From an uncultured Enterobacterales bacterium (GTDB lineage Bacteria > Pseudomonadota > Gammaproteobacteria > Enterobacterales > Enterobacteriaceae): 43,909 bases of DNA. The translations under genes and the position numbers were made by a program. Shown here piece by piece: positions 29,055-39,600 of the stretch. Where the stretch lies: NCBI GenBank assembly GCA_946478305.1, contig CAMLBO010000035.1, forward strand, positions 1-43,909, written 5' to 3'. The notes below the pieces were generated by a model, which saw only the letters and a list, made by a program, of their open reading frames with translations, was not told the origin of the DNA and did not search any database. The stretch's first letter is position 1. Every line of letters starts with the position of its first letter.

Positions 29055-31070
29055 TTATTCCTCGTTCGACATTGTCTGAGCGGCAGCTTTACGCGCCTTA
29101 ACCCGGGCGATCGCAGCAGCCACTGCGGCTTTGCGTGGATCACTTTCTTGTTGTGTTGGTTCTGATGCGACTTCCTCAGAGGTCTGTTCCTGCGAAGCGG
29201 CCTTTTTGGCTTTCGCACGGGCAATGGCTGCCGCGACAGCGGCTTTGCGCTTATCATCAGCGGAAGGTTCAGCCGGTGAAGGTGTCACAGACAGGGTGCT
29301 GTCAGTAGCGTTTACCACGACACCTATATTCCCGGCTTTCTTGGCTTTCACGCGGGCAATCGCGGCGGCGACCGCTGCCTTACGGGCGCTGTCATCTTCA
29401 GTCTGTACGGGTGCCGATGGCGTGGTGATGGGTTCAGAGGCCACGGCGGCTTCCTGAGTGGCAGCGGCTTTTTTCGCTTTTGCGCGCGCAATGGCGGCGG
29501 CCAGCGCAGCCTGACGCGGATCGACATCAGCGACGCTCTCCTGCGCCTCAGCGGACGTCACGACCTCTGTTTTTGGTGCTTTCTCTGCTACCGGCGTGTC
29601 GAGTTTCACTGCTGATTTCTGGTGCTTCTCTTCGCGGGCCAGTTTCTCGCGTTCCATACGTGCCTGTTTTGCCTCGAATCGCGCTTTAGCCTCGGTGGCT
29701 TTGGCGGTTTCTAAATCTACGGCACGGATTTCGGCTTTCTCCTGGCGGTAATATTGCACAAGCGGAATATTACTCGGGCAGACATAGGCGCAGGCACCAC
29801 ACTCGATGCAGTCAAACAGATTATGATTGCGCGCCTTCTCATGCTCCTGCCCCCGGCTAAACCAGTAGAGTTGTTGTGGCAAAAGTCCTGCCGGGCAGGC
29901 ATCCGCACACAGGCTGCAACGAATACAGGCTTCCTCCGGTTCCGGCTGACCCATTTCGCTTTCCGACGGGGCCAGCAGGCAGTTGGAGATTTTCACTACC
30001 GGCACATCGAGCGACGGCAGGGTGAAGCCCATCAACGGGCCGCCCATGATCACCATCTTCTGCGTACCCTGCGGGCGCAGCGCGCCTTCGGTCATCAGGT
30101 CAGCAATCGGCGTGCCGAGACGTGCCCATACATTGCCCGGTTTACCCATCGCTTCGCCGGTCAGCGTCACCACGCGTTCAATCAGCGGCTCGCCGTCGAT
30201 AATCGCGCGTTTAATGGCAAACACGGTACCGACGTTCTGCATTAATACGCCGATGTGGGAGGAGTGGTGACCTTTCGGCACTTCGAGCCCGGTTAAAATT
30301 TTGGTCAGCTGCTTGGCACCGCCCGACGGGTATTTGGTCGGAACCACGCGCAGTTCAATGGCTACGCCATTCGCCTGTTCGGCTTTGATAGCCTGTTTCA
30401 GCGCTCGGATGGCGTCAGGTTTGTTGTCTTCGATGCCGATGATCACGCGTTCGGGATGAAGCATATGGCAAAGAATGCGCGTGCCTTCGAGGATCTCCCC
30501 AGCGTGTTCCTGCATTAGCCGGTCATCGGCAGTGATGTAGGGCTCACATTCTGCGGCGTTGAGGATCAGCGTGCGGGTAGAGGTCATACCGCCCTGAAGT
30601 TTACTGGCGGTCGGGAAACCGGCGCCACCAAGACCTGCAATACCTGCCTGATGAATAAGGGCATTGAGTTCGGCAGCATCAAGCTGGTGATGGTCCGTGA
30701 CAACGTCACGTTCAACCCAACGATCTTCGCCGTCGGCCTGAATCAACACACACAGCTCTTTCAGTCCGGAGGGATGCGCGGTGATATGTGGCTCAATGGC
30801 GGTGATAATGCCTGACGTCGGAGCATGAACAGGCACGGTGCGGCCGCGGCCCGTCGTCAGTGGCTGACCTTTTAAGACCCGATCACCGGCTTTTACGCAC
30901 AGCTCACCCTCAGGACCCAGATGCTGCTGAAGAGGAATAATAAAGCGCTCGGATAACGGCACACGACGCAGCGGCACGTGGCTGGACTGGGTCTTCATTT
31001 CCGGCGGATGAATGCCACCGTCGAAGTCCCACAGCTTGTCTTTTTTGAGCGCGGAGAAAAGATTAAACAT
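29055..31070 (-). CDS. rsxC: Electron transport complex subunit RsxC
   Basis: The 671-residue peripheral subunit takes electrons from NAD(P)H. The N-terminal NqrF/RnfC core has [13 protein letters not shown] and the [15 protein letters not shown] segment for nucleotide/flavin binding. Two [4Fe-4S] ferredoxin motifs follow at about 370-420 ([12 protein letters not shown] and [12 protein letters not shown]). The C-terminal third is a charged Ala/Lys tail with four copies of a motif close to [20 protein letters not shown], separated by variable linkers. Copy number of this motif varies widely among enterobacteria (five or more in E. coli). The ATG at 31070 ([19 protein letters not shown]) matches the E. 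coli start. Confidence 0.97.
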   Translation of the reverse strand: MFNLFSALKKDKLWDFDGGIHPPEMKTQSSHVPLRRVPLSERFIIPLQQHLGPEGELCVKAGDRVLKGQPLTTGRGRTVPVHAPTSGIITAIEPHITAHPSGLKELCVLIQADGEDRWVERDVVTDHHQLDAAELNALIHQAGIAGLGGAGFPTASKLQGGMTSTRTLILNAAECEPYITADDRLMQEHAGEILEGTRILCHMLHPERVIIGIEDNKPDAIRALKQAIKAEQANGVAIELRVVPTKYPSGGAKQLTKILTGLEVPKGHHSSHIGVLMQNVGTVFAIKRAIIDGEPLIERVVTLTGEAMGKPGNVWARLGTPIADLMTEGALRPQGTQKMVIMGGPLMGFTLPSLDVPVVKISNCLLAPSESEMGQPEPEEACIRCSLCADACPAGLLPQQLYWFSRGQEHEKARNHNLFDCIECGACAYVCPSNIPLVQYYRQEKAEIRAVDLETAKATEAKARFEAKQARMEREKLAREEKHQKSAVKLDTPVAEKAPKTEVVTSAEAQESVADVDPRQAALAAAIARAKAKKAAATQEAAVASEPITTPSAPVQTEDDSARKAAVAAAIARVKAKKAGNIGVVVNATDSTLSVTPSPAEPSADDKRKAAVAAAIARAKAKKAASQEQTSEEVASEPTQQESDPRKAAVAAAIARVKARKAAAQTMSNEE

Positions 31071-31080
31071 GGCGTTGCGC

Positions 31081-31647
31081 TTACTCCGCATGGATGACTT
31101 GCACCGGAATGGATTTCATATCCCACTTCCAGTTTGCGGTGGTGGTTTTAATCGGCAGCATCTCTATGCAGTCAGTGGGGCACGGGGCGACACACAGATC
31201 ACAGCCGGTGCATAAATCAGTGATCACGGTATGTACGGCGCGGGTGGCACCCACGATGGCGTCAACCGGACAGGCCTGAATGCATTTGGTGCAGCCGATG
31301 CAATTACTTTCGTCGATATAAGCCACGGTGCGAACGGGCACCGCAGCGGCTGCATCTTCGCCCAGCGGTTGCGGTTCAACGTTGAGCAGCGCGGAAAGTT
31401 TGAGCATCACGGCTTCGCCACCGGGCACGCATTTATTGATGTTATCGCCATTGGCGACCGCTTCAGCGTAAGGCTTACAGCCAGGGTAACCGCACTGCGC
31501 GCACTGGCTTTGTGGCAGGATAGCGTCAATTTGATCGACAACAGGATTGCCTTCAACGGCAAAGCGGCGCGACGCATAACCCAGCAGCAGCCCGAAGACC
31601 AGTGCCAATGCCGTCAGCGCACCAATCGCAACCCACAGTTCAAACAT
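31081..31647 (-). CDS. rsxB: Electron transport complex subunit RsxB
   Basis: A 188-residue ferredoxin-type subunit with one N-terminal membrane helix (residues 5-25). Three Fe-S binding regions follow: a CAQCGYPGC...KCVPGG four-cysteine domain, then [16 protein letters not shown] and [18 protein letters not shown] ferredoxin motifs. It relays electrons from RsxC towards the membrane subunits. Its start overlaps the rsxA stop by one base, and rsxC begins 10 bases after its end. Confidence 0.97.
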   Translation of the reverse strand: MFELWVAIGALTALALVFGLLLGYASRRFAVEGNPVVDQIDAILPQSQCAQCGYPGCKPYAEAVANGDNINKCVPGGEAVMLKLSALLNVEPQPLGEDAAAAVPVRTVAYIDESNCIGCTKCIQACPVDAIVGATRAVHTVITDLCTGCDLCVAPCPTDCIEMLPIKTTTANWKWDMKSIPVQVIHAE

Positions 31648-32228
31648 TAGAATTTCACCAGACCGGTAAAGCCCATAAAGGCCAGTGACATCAGGCCCGC
31701 CGTGACCAGGGCAATCGATGAACCTTTGAATGGTGCTGGCACATCAGCCACTACCAGACGTTCGCGGATAGCAGCGAACAACACCATCACCAGCGAGAAG
31801 CCGAGCGACGCAGCAAAACCATACAGTGCAGACTGCATGAAGTTGTGGGCCTGATTGATGTTCAACAGAGCGACGCCCAGTACTGCGCAGTTGGTGGTGA
31901 TAAGCGGCAGGAAGATGCCGAGCAGGCGGTAAAGCGACGGGCTGGTTTTCCGCACCACCATCTCAGTGAACTGCACAACAACGGCGATGACCAGAATAAA
32001 GGCCATAGTGCGCAGATAAACCAGACCCAGCGGCATCAGGACGAAGGTATTAACAATCCACGAGCAGATATTCGACAACGTAATGACGAATGTTGTGGCT
32101 AATCCCATGCCGATGGCAGATTCGAGTTTTTTGGATACGCCCATAAACGGGCATAAACCGAGAAACTTAACCAAAACAAAGTTGTTCACCAGCACGGTGC
32201 CGACGAACAGTAACAGGTAAGAAGTCAT
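31647..32228 (-). CDS. rsxA: Electron transport complex subunit RsxA
   Basis: This 193-residue integral membrane subunit (same length as E. coli RsxA) is paralogous to Rsx[21 protein letters not shown] near the N-terminus contains the conserved Cys region, and a mirrored motif [17 protein letters not shown] lies mid-protein, reflecting the inverted-topology duplication of the family. It is the first gene of rsxABCDGE-nth. The 113-base gap to ydgK holds two hairpins and probably the operon promoter. Confidence 0.97.
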   Translation of the reverse strand: MTSYLLLFVGTVLVNNFVLVKFLGLCPFMGVSKKLESAIGMGLATTFVITLSNICSWIVNTFVLMPLGLVYLRTMAFILVIAVVVQFTEMVVRKTSPSLYRLLGIFLPLITTNCAVLGVALLNINQAHNFMQSALYGFAASLGFSLVMVLFAAIRERLVVADVPAPFKGSSIALVTAGLMSLAFMGFTGLVKF

Positions 32229-32259
32229 GACATTGCCTGAATATAACGGAAAATAAATC

Positions 32260-32313
32260 AGCGTCTGAGCGCAGAGATCAGACGCTACAACCGCTTATTA
32301 TCTTAAATAAGCG
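32260..32313 (-). terminator. Two stem-loops between ydgK and rsxA
   Basis: AGCGTCTGA/TCAGACGCT (32260-32286, 9 bp) is followed on the minus strand by GATTTATTTT, a terminator-like shape for ydgK. A second inverted repeat, CGCTTATT/AATAAGCG (32292-32313), lies closer to ydgK. Either could instead regulate rsx expression. Confidence 0.55.
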
Positions 32314-32341
32314 CCCCAGGGACAACGGGGTAACCGCAGGG

Positions 32342-32797
32342 TTATTCGGTAAAGGTCTCTTTCACCCGACGCGAACGTTTGAAATAAGGGACCAAAAGGG
32401 CTGCCGCTAGTAACGCCATGAGCAAATTGCGCACGGCCATATCGTCGTTGATCGGTGAGAAAGCGAAGGCTTTTACTGCCAGCAACACGGTGCACAGCAG
32501 CCAGATGATATACATTTTTGGCACTACGCGAGTTCGTTTGCAAAATTGCCACAGCACCGCGAGCGTAAAGGCACCCATCGCCAGCGTGGTCACCACAGAG
32601 AAGTACCATTGCAGGGTGAACGCTTGGGAATTGGTCAGCAGATAATCTCTCGATTCAGGCATAAACAGCGCCATCGCGAACAGCACCAGCATCAGCGTAA
32701 CGCTCATCAGCGTAACAATCAGGTACGCCAGCGGAGCCAGTAACCAGCCGCCAATGCGTTTATGGTTTTTTTCCGGGGTGATCGGTTGTTGAGACAT
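32342..32797 (-). CDS. ydgK: DUF2569 membrane protein YdgK
   Basis: A 151-residue inner-membrane protein with about four hydrophobic segments. It starts with a short polar stretch and IGGWLLAPLAYLI, the DUF2569 hallmark, and ends in a basic tail. E. coli ydgK occupies the same place directly upstream of rsxA. Function is unknown. To its right the conserved gene order stops and the type I secretion block begins, 211 bases away. Confidence 0.88.
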   Translation of the reverse strand: MSQQPITPEKNHKRIGGWLLAPLAYLIVTLMSVTLMLVLFAMALFMPESRDYLLTNSQAFTLQWYFSVVTTLAMGAFTLAVLWQFCKRTRVVPKMYIIWLLCTVLLAVKAFAFSPINDDMAVRNLLMALLAAALLVPYFKRSRRVKETFTE

Positions 32798-33008
32798 AGT
32801 CAGCCTTCGTTCGGTGCAAAAGGATTGCAGGTATTGCCCCTGTGCTCAGGGCAACCCCGTCTTATAAGGCGCAGAAGTTTACCCTGAGATGCCGGGAGGC
32901 TCTATCGTATTCATGTGATTGATGGGATGTTTGGCTGATTGAACGGCTTAACGAGTAAGGGGCCTGTTTTCTAATCCATGCCCCCGGTTTACTCTATAGA
33001 GAAGAATA

Positions 33009-34451
33009 TCAGCGTTCTTTTAAACTTTCCTGAGCATATTGCTCCAGCGGGCTCAGAAAATAATCAATAATCCTGCGCTTGTCTGTTTTGACCTCGGCTT
33101 GAACGGACATGCCGGGTGTCAGCGCCAATTTCTTGTCACCAAATAGAATATATTTCTTATCAAGCTGGATCCTCGCGCTATATACAGGCCCCCGTTTTTC
33201 ATCATCGATAGCATCGTTTGAAACTGAAATAACGTTGCCATGGACAATTCCATAACGGGTGAACGTATAAGTATCTATCTTGATTTCAACGTCCTGACCG
33301 GGTCTGACAAAACCGATATCCTTATTACTGACGGTAGCTTCAACCTCCAACGGCTGGTCTGTCGGGACGACCAACATTAATGCCTGAGCTTCGGTTACCA
33401 CACCACCCAGTGTATGCACAACCAGCTGTTGCACAGTTCCATCAATTGGGGAAGTCAGCCGCATAAGTCGCTGCTGATACTGCGATTTTGACAATTCCTG
33501 ATGAGAGGTAGATATACGGTGCTCTGCATCTTCTTTGAGCTCATAAGTAGACCGCTGTGTTTGCGCAATCGTCGTTTTTCGATGAAACTCAGCCTGCTTT
33601 TTGGCGGCTGCGAGCTCTATAACCTTAGTCTGCTGCGCAATAAGCTGCATTTTGCGCTCTAACACGATCTGCTGCTTCTCTAACGTGGCATGTTTAGACA
33701 CAATGCCTTTTGCCATCAGTTGTTGATAGTCTGATGCTACCCGTTCACTCATTGGTAGCGTCAGTTTGAGCTGTACTATCTGAGCATTGGCAGAAATAAT
33801 TTCGGCTTGTCGCTGCTCGATTTCAGCCCCTGATTGCAAAAGCGTTTGAGCAAACTCACGATACTGTTCTTCCACCCAGCGCTGCGCCACCGCATGCTGC
33901 TCGGGGGAGATGTCCTCCATGGGGGCAAGTGTCGGAATGAAGAGTGGATCACCGTTGTTAATCGCGTGCAACAAACTGTTTGCCCGAGCCGCATCAAGAC
34001 GTGCAGTTATCAGCTCATCGTGAGAGCGTCGGGTATCTGCATCGGCCTGACTACTGTCAAGCTCAACTAACAGATCGCCTGTCTTCACTGATTGACCATC
34101 CTGCACATAAATCGCTTTGACGGTAGCCACACCACTCGACTGAATCGTTTTACTCCTGCCATCAACGACAATTTTGCCAGTCGCTGTTGTCACGACGTCT
34201 ATTTTACCTATGCAAGACCAGATCAACGCTAATAAGACAAAAACCATAATTGTACTTTGGATATAGCGGGGAGCAGGATGCACGGGTTGTTCTTGCAGAG
34301 CTAATGCTGCAGGTAAAAAATCAATATCGTCTTTTTCTCTGGAAGGCGGTTGCATCAATTTACGCTGTTGCCATGCTTCACGCCAGGCTTGAACATAATG
34401 CTGAAACAATGAACGCGCAAAAGAGGAGTCAGAAGATGAAGGCCGCGTCAT
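33009..34451 (-). CDS. HlyD-family periplasmic adaptor of a type I secretion system
   Basis: The 480-residue membrane fusion protein has a cytoplasmic N-terminus of about 64 residues, a single transmembrane helix (about 65-84) and a lipoyl-like segment (VKAIYVQDGQSVKTGDLLVELD). Long alpha-helical coiled regions occupy about 130-310, with beta-barrel segments towards the C-terminus (LTSPIDGTVQQLVVHTLGGVV). In HlyD systems this protein joins the ABC exporter to an outer-membrane TolC. Its ATG overlaps the stop of the ABC gene by four bases, so both are made together. No TolC gene lies in the window. Last gene of the operon; no clear terminator was seen. Confidence 0.93.
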   Translation of the reverse strand: MTRPSSSDSSFARSLFQHYVQAWREAWQQRKLMQPPSREKDDIDFLPAALALQEQPVHPAPRYIQSTIMVFVLLALIWSCIGKIDVVTTATGKIVVDGRSKTIQSSGVATVKAIYVQDGQSVKTGDLLVELDSSQADADTRRSHDELITARLDAARANSLLHAINNGDPLFIPTLAPMEDISPEQHAVAQRWVEEQYREFAQTLLQSGAEIEQRQAEIISANAQIVQLKLTLPMSERVASDYQQLMAKGIVSKHATLEKQQIVLERKMQLIAQQTKVIELAAAKKQAEFHRKTTIAQTQRSTYELKEDAEHRISTSHQELSKSQYQQRLMRLTSPIDGTVQQLVVHTLGGVVTEAQALMLVVPTDQPLEVEATVSNKDIGFVRPGQDVEIKIDTYTFTRYGIVHGNVISVSNDAIDDEKRGPVYSARIQLDKKYILFGDKKLALTPGMSVQAEVKTDKRRIIDYFLSPLEQYAQESLKER

Positions 34452-36589
34452 TGTTGTTGCATCCTGTATAGCCGGGCGTAAATCCCCCCGGACTGGGCCA
34501 GTAGTTCACTGTGTGAGCCTTGTTCGGCAATTTGGCCGCGTTCCATAACGATAATCCGGTGGGCATCACGCACAGCGGACAGTCGGTGGGCAATGATGAT
34601 GACGGTCCTTCCTTGGCAAATATCCCGCATATTTTGTTGGATAATATGTTCAGATTCATAATCCAGAGCGCTGGTTGCTTCATCAAAAATCAGAATACGG
34701 GGATTACCAATCAATGCGCGTGCGATGGCCACTCGTTGACGCTGACCACCGGAAAGTGATGCACCATGCTCACCTACCACGGTGTCATAACCTTCGGGCA
34801 ATTCCAGAATAAAGTCGTGTGCTCCGGCTAACTGTGCGGCACGAATTACAAGGTCGAGCGGGGCACCTGGTAGGGTCAGGGCGATATTCTCTCTGACTGA
34901 GCGGTTGAACAACATATTGTCTTGCAGTACGACGCCAATCTGACGACGTAGCGAAGACACATCAGCGATAGCCAGATCCATACCGTCCACCAACACCCGA
35001 CCGCGCTCCGGGGTAAAAAGGCGCTGTAGTAAACGGGTCAGGGTGCTCTTTCCTGAGCCAGACCTGCCAACGATGCCAATCACCTGGCCGGGCGTTATCG
35101 TCAGACTTATATCCCTTAAAATTTCGGGACCGTCAGGGCGGTAACGAAAGCAAACCTGCTCCAGCTCTACGCGTCCTTTAATGGTCGGCAGCGTGCTTTG
35201 CGTGGTTTGTACTAACTCAGTGCGGGTATTGAGGATATCTCCGAGCCGTTGCACCGATACGCTGGTTTGCTGGAAGTTGGTCCAGAGCTGGGCCAGGCGA
35301 ATAATGGGCTGAGAAACACGCCCCGCCAACATATTAAAGGCGATAAGTTGCCCAACTGAAATTTGACCGTCGATAACAAGCCGGGCGCCCAACCAAAGTG
35401 TGGCAACGGTCACCAGCTTGCTGATAAAATTCACGCCTTCATTGGCAATTGTAGAAAGAGTTTGTGTCTTAAATCCCGCGCGGACATAACTGGCTAATTG
35501 ATTATCCCAGCGCTGTATCGTTTGGGGTTCTGCGGCCATTGTTTTGACAGTATCAATACCGTTAATAGTTTCCACTAAAAAAGCTTGGTTCTCAGCACCA
35601 CGGCTAAAACTTTCTTGAACTCTAACCTTCAATAAAGGCGTAATGAAAAAGGAAATAATAAAGTAAAGCGGCAAAGAGCAGACCACAATTAATGTTAACC
35701 AACCACTGTAGAAAAACATCACTGCCAGAAATACAAAAGAAAATAGAATATCCATCACCAGCGTAATGGCATTACCGGTTAAAAAACTACGTATATTTTC
35801 AAGTTCACGCACTCTCGCAACCGAGTCTCCGACGCGACGGGCCTGAAAATAAGCCAGCGGTAGGTGAACTAAATGCCTAAAAACTTTTGAACCCAGTTCA
35901 ACGTCGATGCGGCTGGCTGTATGGGCAAAGACATAACTACGCAACCCACTCAGAACGCTCTCAAATATCATCAGGCCGAGTAGTCCAATGGCTAAAACAT
36001 CGAGAGTAGTCAATCCATTGTGGACCAGAACTTTGTCCATAACGACCTGGAAAAACAGAGGTGTCACTAATGCGAATAATTGCAGTGCAAAAGAGGAAAT
36101 AAGGACTTCGCTTAAAAGTTTACGGTATTTAATGATCGCCGGAATAAACCAGGTGAAATCGAAACGGGCAAACTCCGCCTTTAGAGATGACTGAGAGCGG
36201 ATAAGGATGATTTCTCCTGTCCATAATGTTTGTAATTCGTCGAAACTAACCACTTCGGTTCTTTGCTTCTCATATTGAAACACCAGGGCCTTACCCTTTT
36301 CGGCTTTTGCAATAATGAAAAACCGTCCCTGATTATCGATGCCTATTGCAGGCAGCGGCGTGTTTTCCAGACGTTTAATACTACTTACTGTTTTTTTTGC
36401 TTTAAGCCCTATACCCCGGGCGGCCAACAAAATCTCTGCATCAGTAAATAAACCTCCCTGAGGTAAATAAATATGACGCAATTGCTCAGGTGAAATAGGT
36501 GTATTGTGATACTGAGCGACAAGCACCAACATATGTAAGCCGCTATCAGCTATATCGTCATCTTTTTTCTTTATAACCTGTTCTTCCAT
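34448..36589 (-). CDS. HlyB-like ABC exporter of a type I secretion system
   Basis: The 713-residue exporter has an N-terminal C39-peptidase-like domain (1-135), a six-helix ABC membrane domain (about 155-440) and an ATPase domain (475-713). The ATPase has Walker A GRSGSGKST (508-516), signature LSGGQ (612-616), Walker B ILIFDE (632-637) and H-loop His668. The peptidase-like domain lacks the catalytic cysteine (SGLHM at 16-20 instead of a Cys-containing segment). This is characteristic of RTX exporters such as HlyB, where the domain docks the unfolded substrate instead of cutting it. It lies 65 bases after the RTX gene, behind a hairpin, and overlaps the HlyD gene. Confidence 0.95.
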   Translation of the reverse strand: MEEQVIKKKDDDIADSGLHMLVLVAQYHNTPISPEQLRHIYLPQGGLFTDAEILLAARGIGLKAKKTVSSIKRLENTPLPAIGIDNQGRFFIIAKAEKGKALVFQYEKQRTEVVSFDELQTLWTGEIILIRSQSSLKAEFARFDFTWFIPAIIKYRKLLSEVLISSFALQLFALVTPLFFQVVMDKVLVHNGLTTLDVLAIGLLGLMIFESVLSGLRSYVFAHTASRIDVELGSKVFRHLVHLPLAYFQARRVGDSVARVRELENIRSFLTGNAITLVMDILFSFVFLAVMFFYSGWLTLIVVCSLPLYFIISFFITPLLKVRVQESFSRGAENQAFLVETINGIDTVKTMAAEPQTIQRWDNQLASYVRAGFKTQTLSTIANEGVNFISKLVTVATLWLGARLVIDGQISVGQLIAFNMLAGRVSQPIIRLAQLWTNFQQTSVSVQRLGDILNTRTELVQTTQSTLPTIKGRVELEQVCFRYRPDGPEILRDISLTITPGQVIGIVGRSGSGKSTLTRLLQRLFTPERGRVLVDGMDLAIADVSSLRRQIGVVLQDNMLFNRSVRENIALTLPGAPLDLVIRAAQLAGAHDFILELPEGYDTVVGEHGASLSGGQRQRVAIARALIGNPRILIFDEATSALDYESEHIIQQNMRDICQGRTVIIIAHRLSAVRDAHRIIVMERGQIAEQGSHSELLAQSGGIYARLYRMQQQ

Positions 36590-36620
36590 GAAATAACATT
36601 ATCCAATAAATCAAATAAAG

Positions 36621-36641
36621 AGCCACAGGAAACCTGTGGCT
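36621..36641 (-). terminator. Intercistronic hairpin between the RTX gene and its exporter genes
   Basis: AGCCACAGG and CCTGTGGCT form a perfect 9-bp stem with a 3-base loop, followed on the minus strand by CTTTATTTGATTTATT. It lies 13 bases past the RTX stop codon and 31 bases before the exporter ATG. It looks like a partial terminator that would keep the exporter below the level of the secreted protein, comparable to the hlyA-hlyB gap of haemolysin operons. Confidence 0.7.
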
Positions 36642-36654
36642 GAGTCGAAACGTT

Positions 36655-39600
36655 TTACTTCCAGCTGGCGGCAATCACGACATCAAGCTGGTGCTGCTGA
36701 GCAGGAGTAAGTATTGACTGGCCAGAAGAGGGCGGAGAAAAAGCTGCCATGCTTTCAACCAGAGCCTGAACTTGACTGTCTTTCAACGTCTTACCACTGG
36801 CTGTCGTGATCTCCTCAATATGATACGTTGTTCCGGAAAACCAGTTTGCGACGGTGACCTTGTCATCATTTGCAGTAAAGGATAATTCGAGATCCTGGCC
36901 TTTTTTACTCAGCCAAATATCATTCTCACTGATATTTTCACCGAAAATAAGTTTATCTTTACCGCCGTATTCATGAATAACATCCTGTCCATCACCTTGA
37001 TTAAACAAATAAGTATCATCGTAGGCACTGCCATAAATCTGGTCATTACCTTTTCCACCATAGAATATGTTGTTCGATGAACCGAATTTATCCACCTGCA
37101 ATATGTCGTTTCCATCACCACCGAACATCTGGTTATGCCCCTGATAGCCATAAAGCGTGGTATCAGCATTGCTGTTGGCTCGGGAAACGATTCCGGCATC
37201 GGCTATTTGTGTCCAGCTCAGTTGGCTACCGTTGGCAAAGTGAATGCTCTCCATAACCATACCCACTTTGGTAGTGGCTGAAGCATTATCGGTACTGAAG
37301 GCGGAAGCCAAAGTGATGCTGTCGCTGCCTTCACCTACACGGATAACAAAATCATGCCCCTGTTTCATGAACGTCAAGTCAGTGGTTGTGATCCCCGCTC
37401 CGAGCACCAGGATATTGTGCCCACCGTATTCATGGATCACATCCTGCCCGTCACCGAGGTTAAACAGGTAAGTATCATCGTAGGCACTGCCGTAAATCTG
37501 GTCATTGCCTTTTCCACCGTAGAATACGTTATTTGACGAGCTGAACTTGTCAACCTGCAACGTGTCGTTACCATCACCGCCCAACATCTGGTTACGGCCC
37601 TGATACCCATTCAGTGTCGTGTCGGTATTTCCCATGGCTTGGGAAATTATTCCCGCATCGGCAATTTGCGACCAGGTCATCTGGCTACCGTCGGCAAAAT
37701 GGATACTCTCTATTACCAGCCCTGACTTGGTGGTTGCTGCTGCGTTATCCGTACTGAAAGCCGAAGCGAGGGTAATGCTGTCGGCGCCATCACCAATGGT
37801 GATAACAAAATCACGGCCTTGCTTTCTAAAGCTCAGGTCTGCGGCGGTAATTCCGACGCCCAGCACCAAAGTATTGGTACCACCGTATTCGTGAATCACA
37901 TCCTGACCATCACCGAGATTAAACAGGTAGGTGTCATCGTAGGCGCTGCCGTAAATCTGGTCATTACCTTTTCCGCCATGAAAGAGGTTGTTTGATGAGC
38001 TGAATTTGTCGACCTGCAACGTATCATTGCCGTCGCCACCAAACAGTTGGTTCTGCTTAGCTTTACCCGACAAAATATCATTTCCTTCGCTGCCTATCAG
38101 AATAGAAACAGGGGAGGTACTATTGAACATTAACGCCTGAAGTTGAGACGTTAATTCCTGCGTTTGAGTACGGCTTAGCCGGTCAGCAATATCACCTGTC
38201 AGTTGCTGCAATTTTTCTTTGAATACACTATCAATCGAGAGTTTTTCCAATTCTGTAGCATCAATAAATGCCGAGACAGGATCACTCTCCATTCTGGAAA
38301 TTAACATGGCTAAAGGTGCTGCATAACTTAATTCCGGCTGGCCGGCTGCGAATGAAATCCCTATTGCCTTGAGGTAATCAGACATTCGTGTCTGTACAGA
38401 CAACCCCTGATAAATTGATTGGCGAAGGGCATCATAGGACAGATTAATGTAGGTTAACATTGATGGGACAATATTAAGGTTCGCTTCAGTGATCACAATT
38501 TCTTGTTTCTCACTGCTAAGCTTGTAAACCCAATTAAAGAAAGTCCATCCTGTCGTTGTGACTGAAACGGCAGCGCTCCAACCGCCCTCAACGTGTTTTT
38601 CACTAAAGTTGACGCTTATGAAATTAACGCCATTGAATTTCCCCAGGATATTGGTTTTTTCCAAAAAATCTTTCTTGGCTAATTCATTGGCGGTTGGCTC
38701 CCGGCCTTCAAGTTCCCAGGACCAGGCAAATCGAATTTGGTTTTGCCCCGCAGCCAGACTTGCGAAGTTATGCGCAAAATCCTGATTATTCGCGGTATCT
38801 GACCACCCAATGATAACACTGTCCAGCATGGCCATTTGGTTGGCTGACGTGCCTTTACCGAATTGCCGGATGAGTGCTTCAAAAGCGGGGGATAAACTCA
38901 TGGCCTCACGCAGGTTACGTACGATCCCCGCGCCTTTGATTTCAGGCATCAATTTTGCGCTATCCGTTAAGGGAATATCCGTTGTGAAGTCGCTGTAGAA
39001 CGGAGTGGAAGCTAAATCGAGTTCTCCAACCAGACCGGTCGTGCCATCATCGCGAACAAAACTGCTCGTCGCGACAATGATATTGCCATTATTGGTGGTA
39101 TTAGCGATGTGGCTGGTTAAATCAATACTGGCGACCCCGGCATCTTTCAGGCTTTTTAATTCATCAGGCTGTGCAATACCGTCCTGATTGAGGTCCTGCC
39201 ACACCATAACCTGCGAAAACATATCATCTCGCATATCGAAATAGCCATCGCCGTTAGAATCCAGATCCCGTAACGCATCAAAGCCATCGAGCGCAAGCTG
39301 CCCATTGTGCTTAATCGTATCCGAGCCGAAAAGCTCCTGGCCATTATCAATCATGCCGTTGCCATTACGGTCAAATACCAGCAAACCGTCGCCGGGGCTA
39401 ATCCATCCCGTTCCCGTTCTGATACCGTCACCGTCGAAATCAAAGCGTATGCTGCCATCATCGGCGACGGTGTTAATGCCATTGCCATCCAGATCCAAGA
39501 CCAGTGGATCTTTCATGGCAGCAGTAAACCAGCGGGTGATATCATCAGCTAAATTATTAACGGCTTTTCCGGCGTAGTAACCTAGTGTCGCGAAAAAAGC

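Noticed and set aside
36590-36985. C39 peptidase activity in the exporter, implying a leader-peptide bacteriocin
   Set aside because: The exporter gene ends at 36589, and its N-terminal domain lacks the catalytic cysteine (SGLHM segment). The substrate has C-terminal RTX repeats and no double-glycine leader, so it is an HlyB-type exporter.
38274-38289. Second Asp-Pro (residues 823-824) as an additional self-cleavage site
   Set aside because: It lacks the flanking LDLDGNG-type calcium-loop context of the self-processing module.
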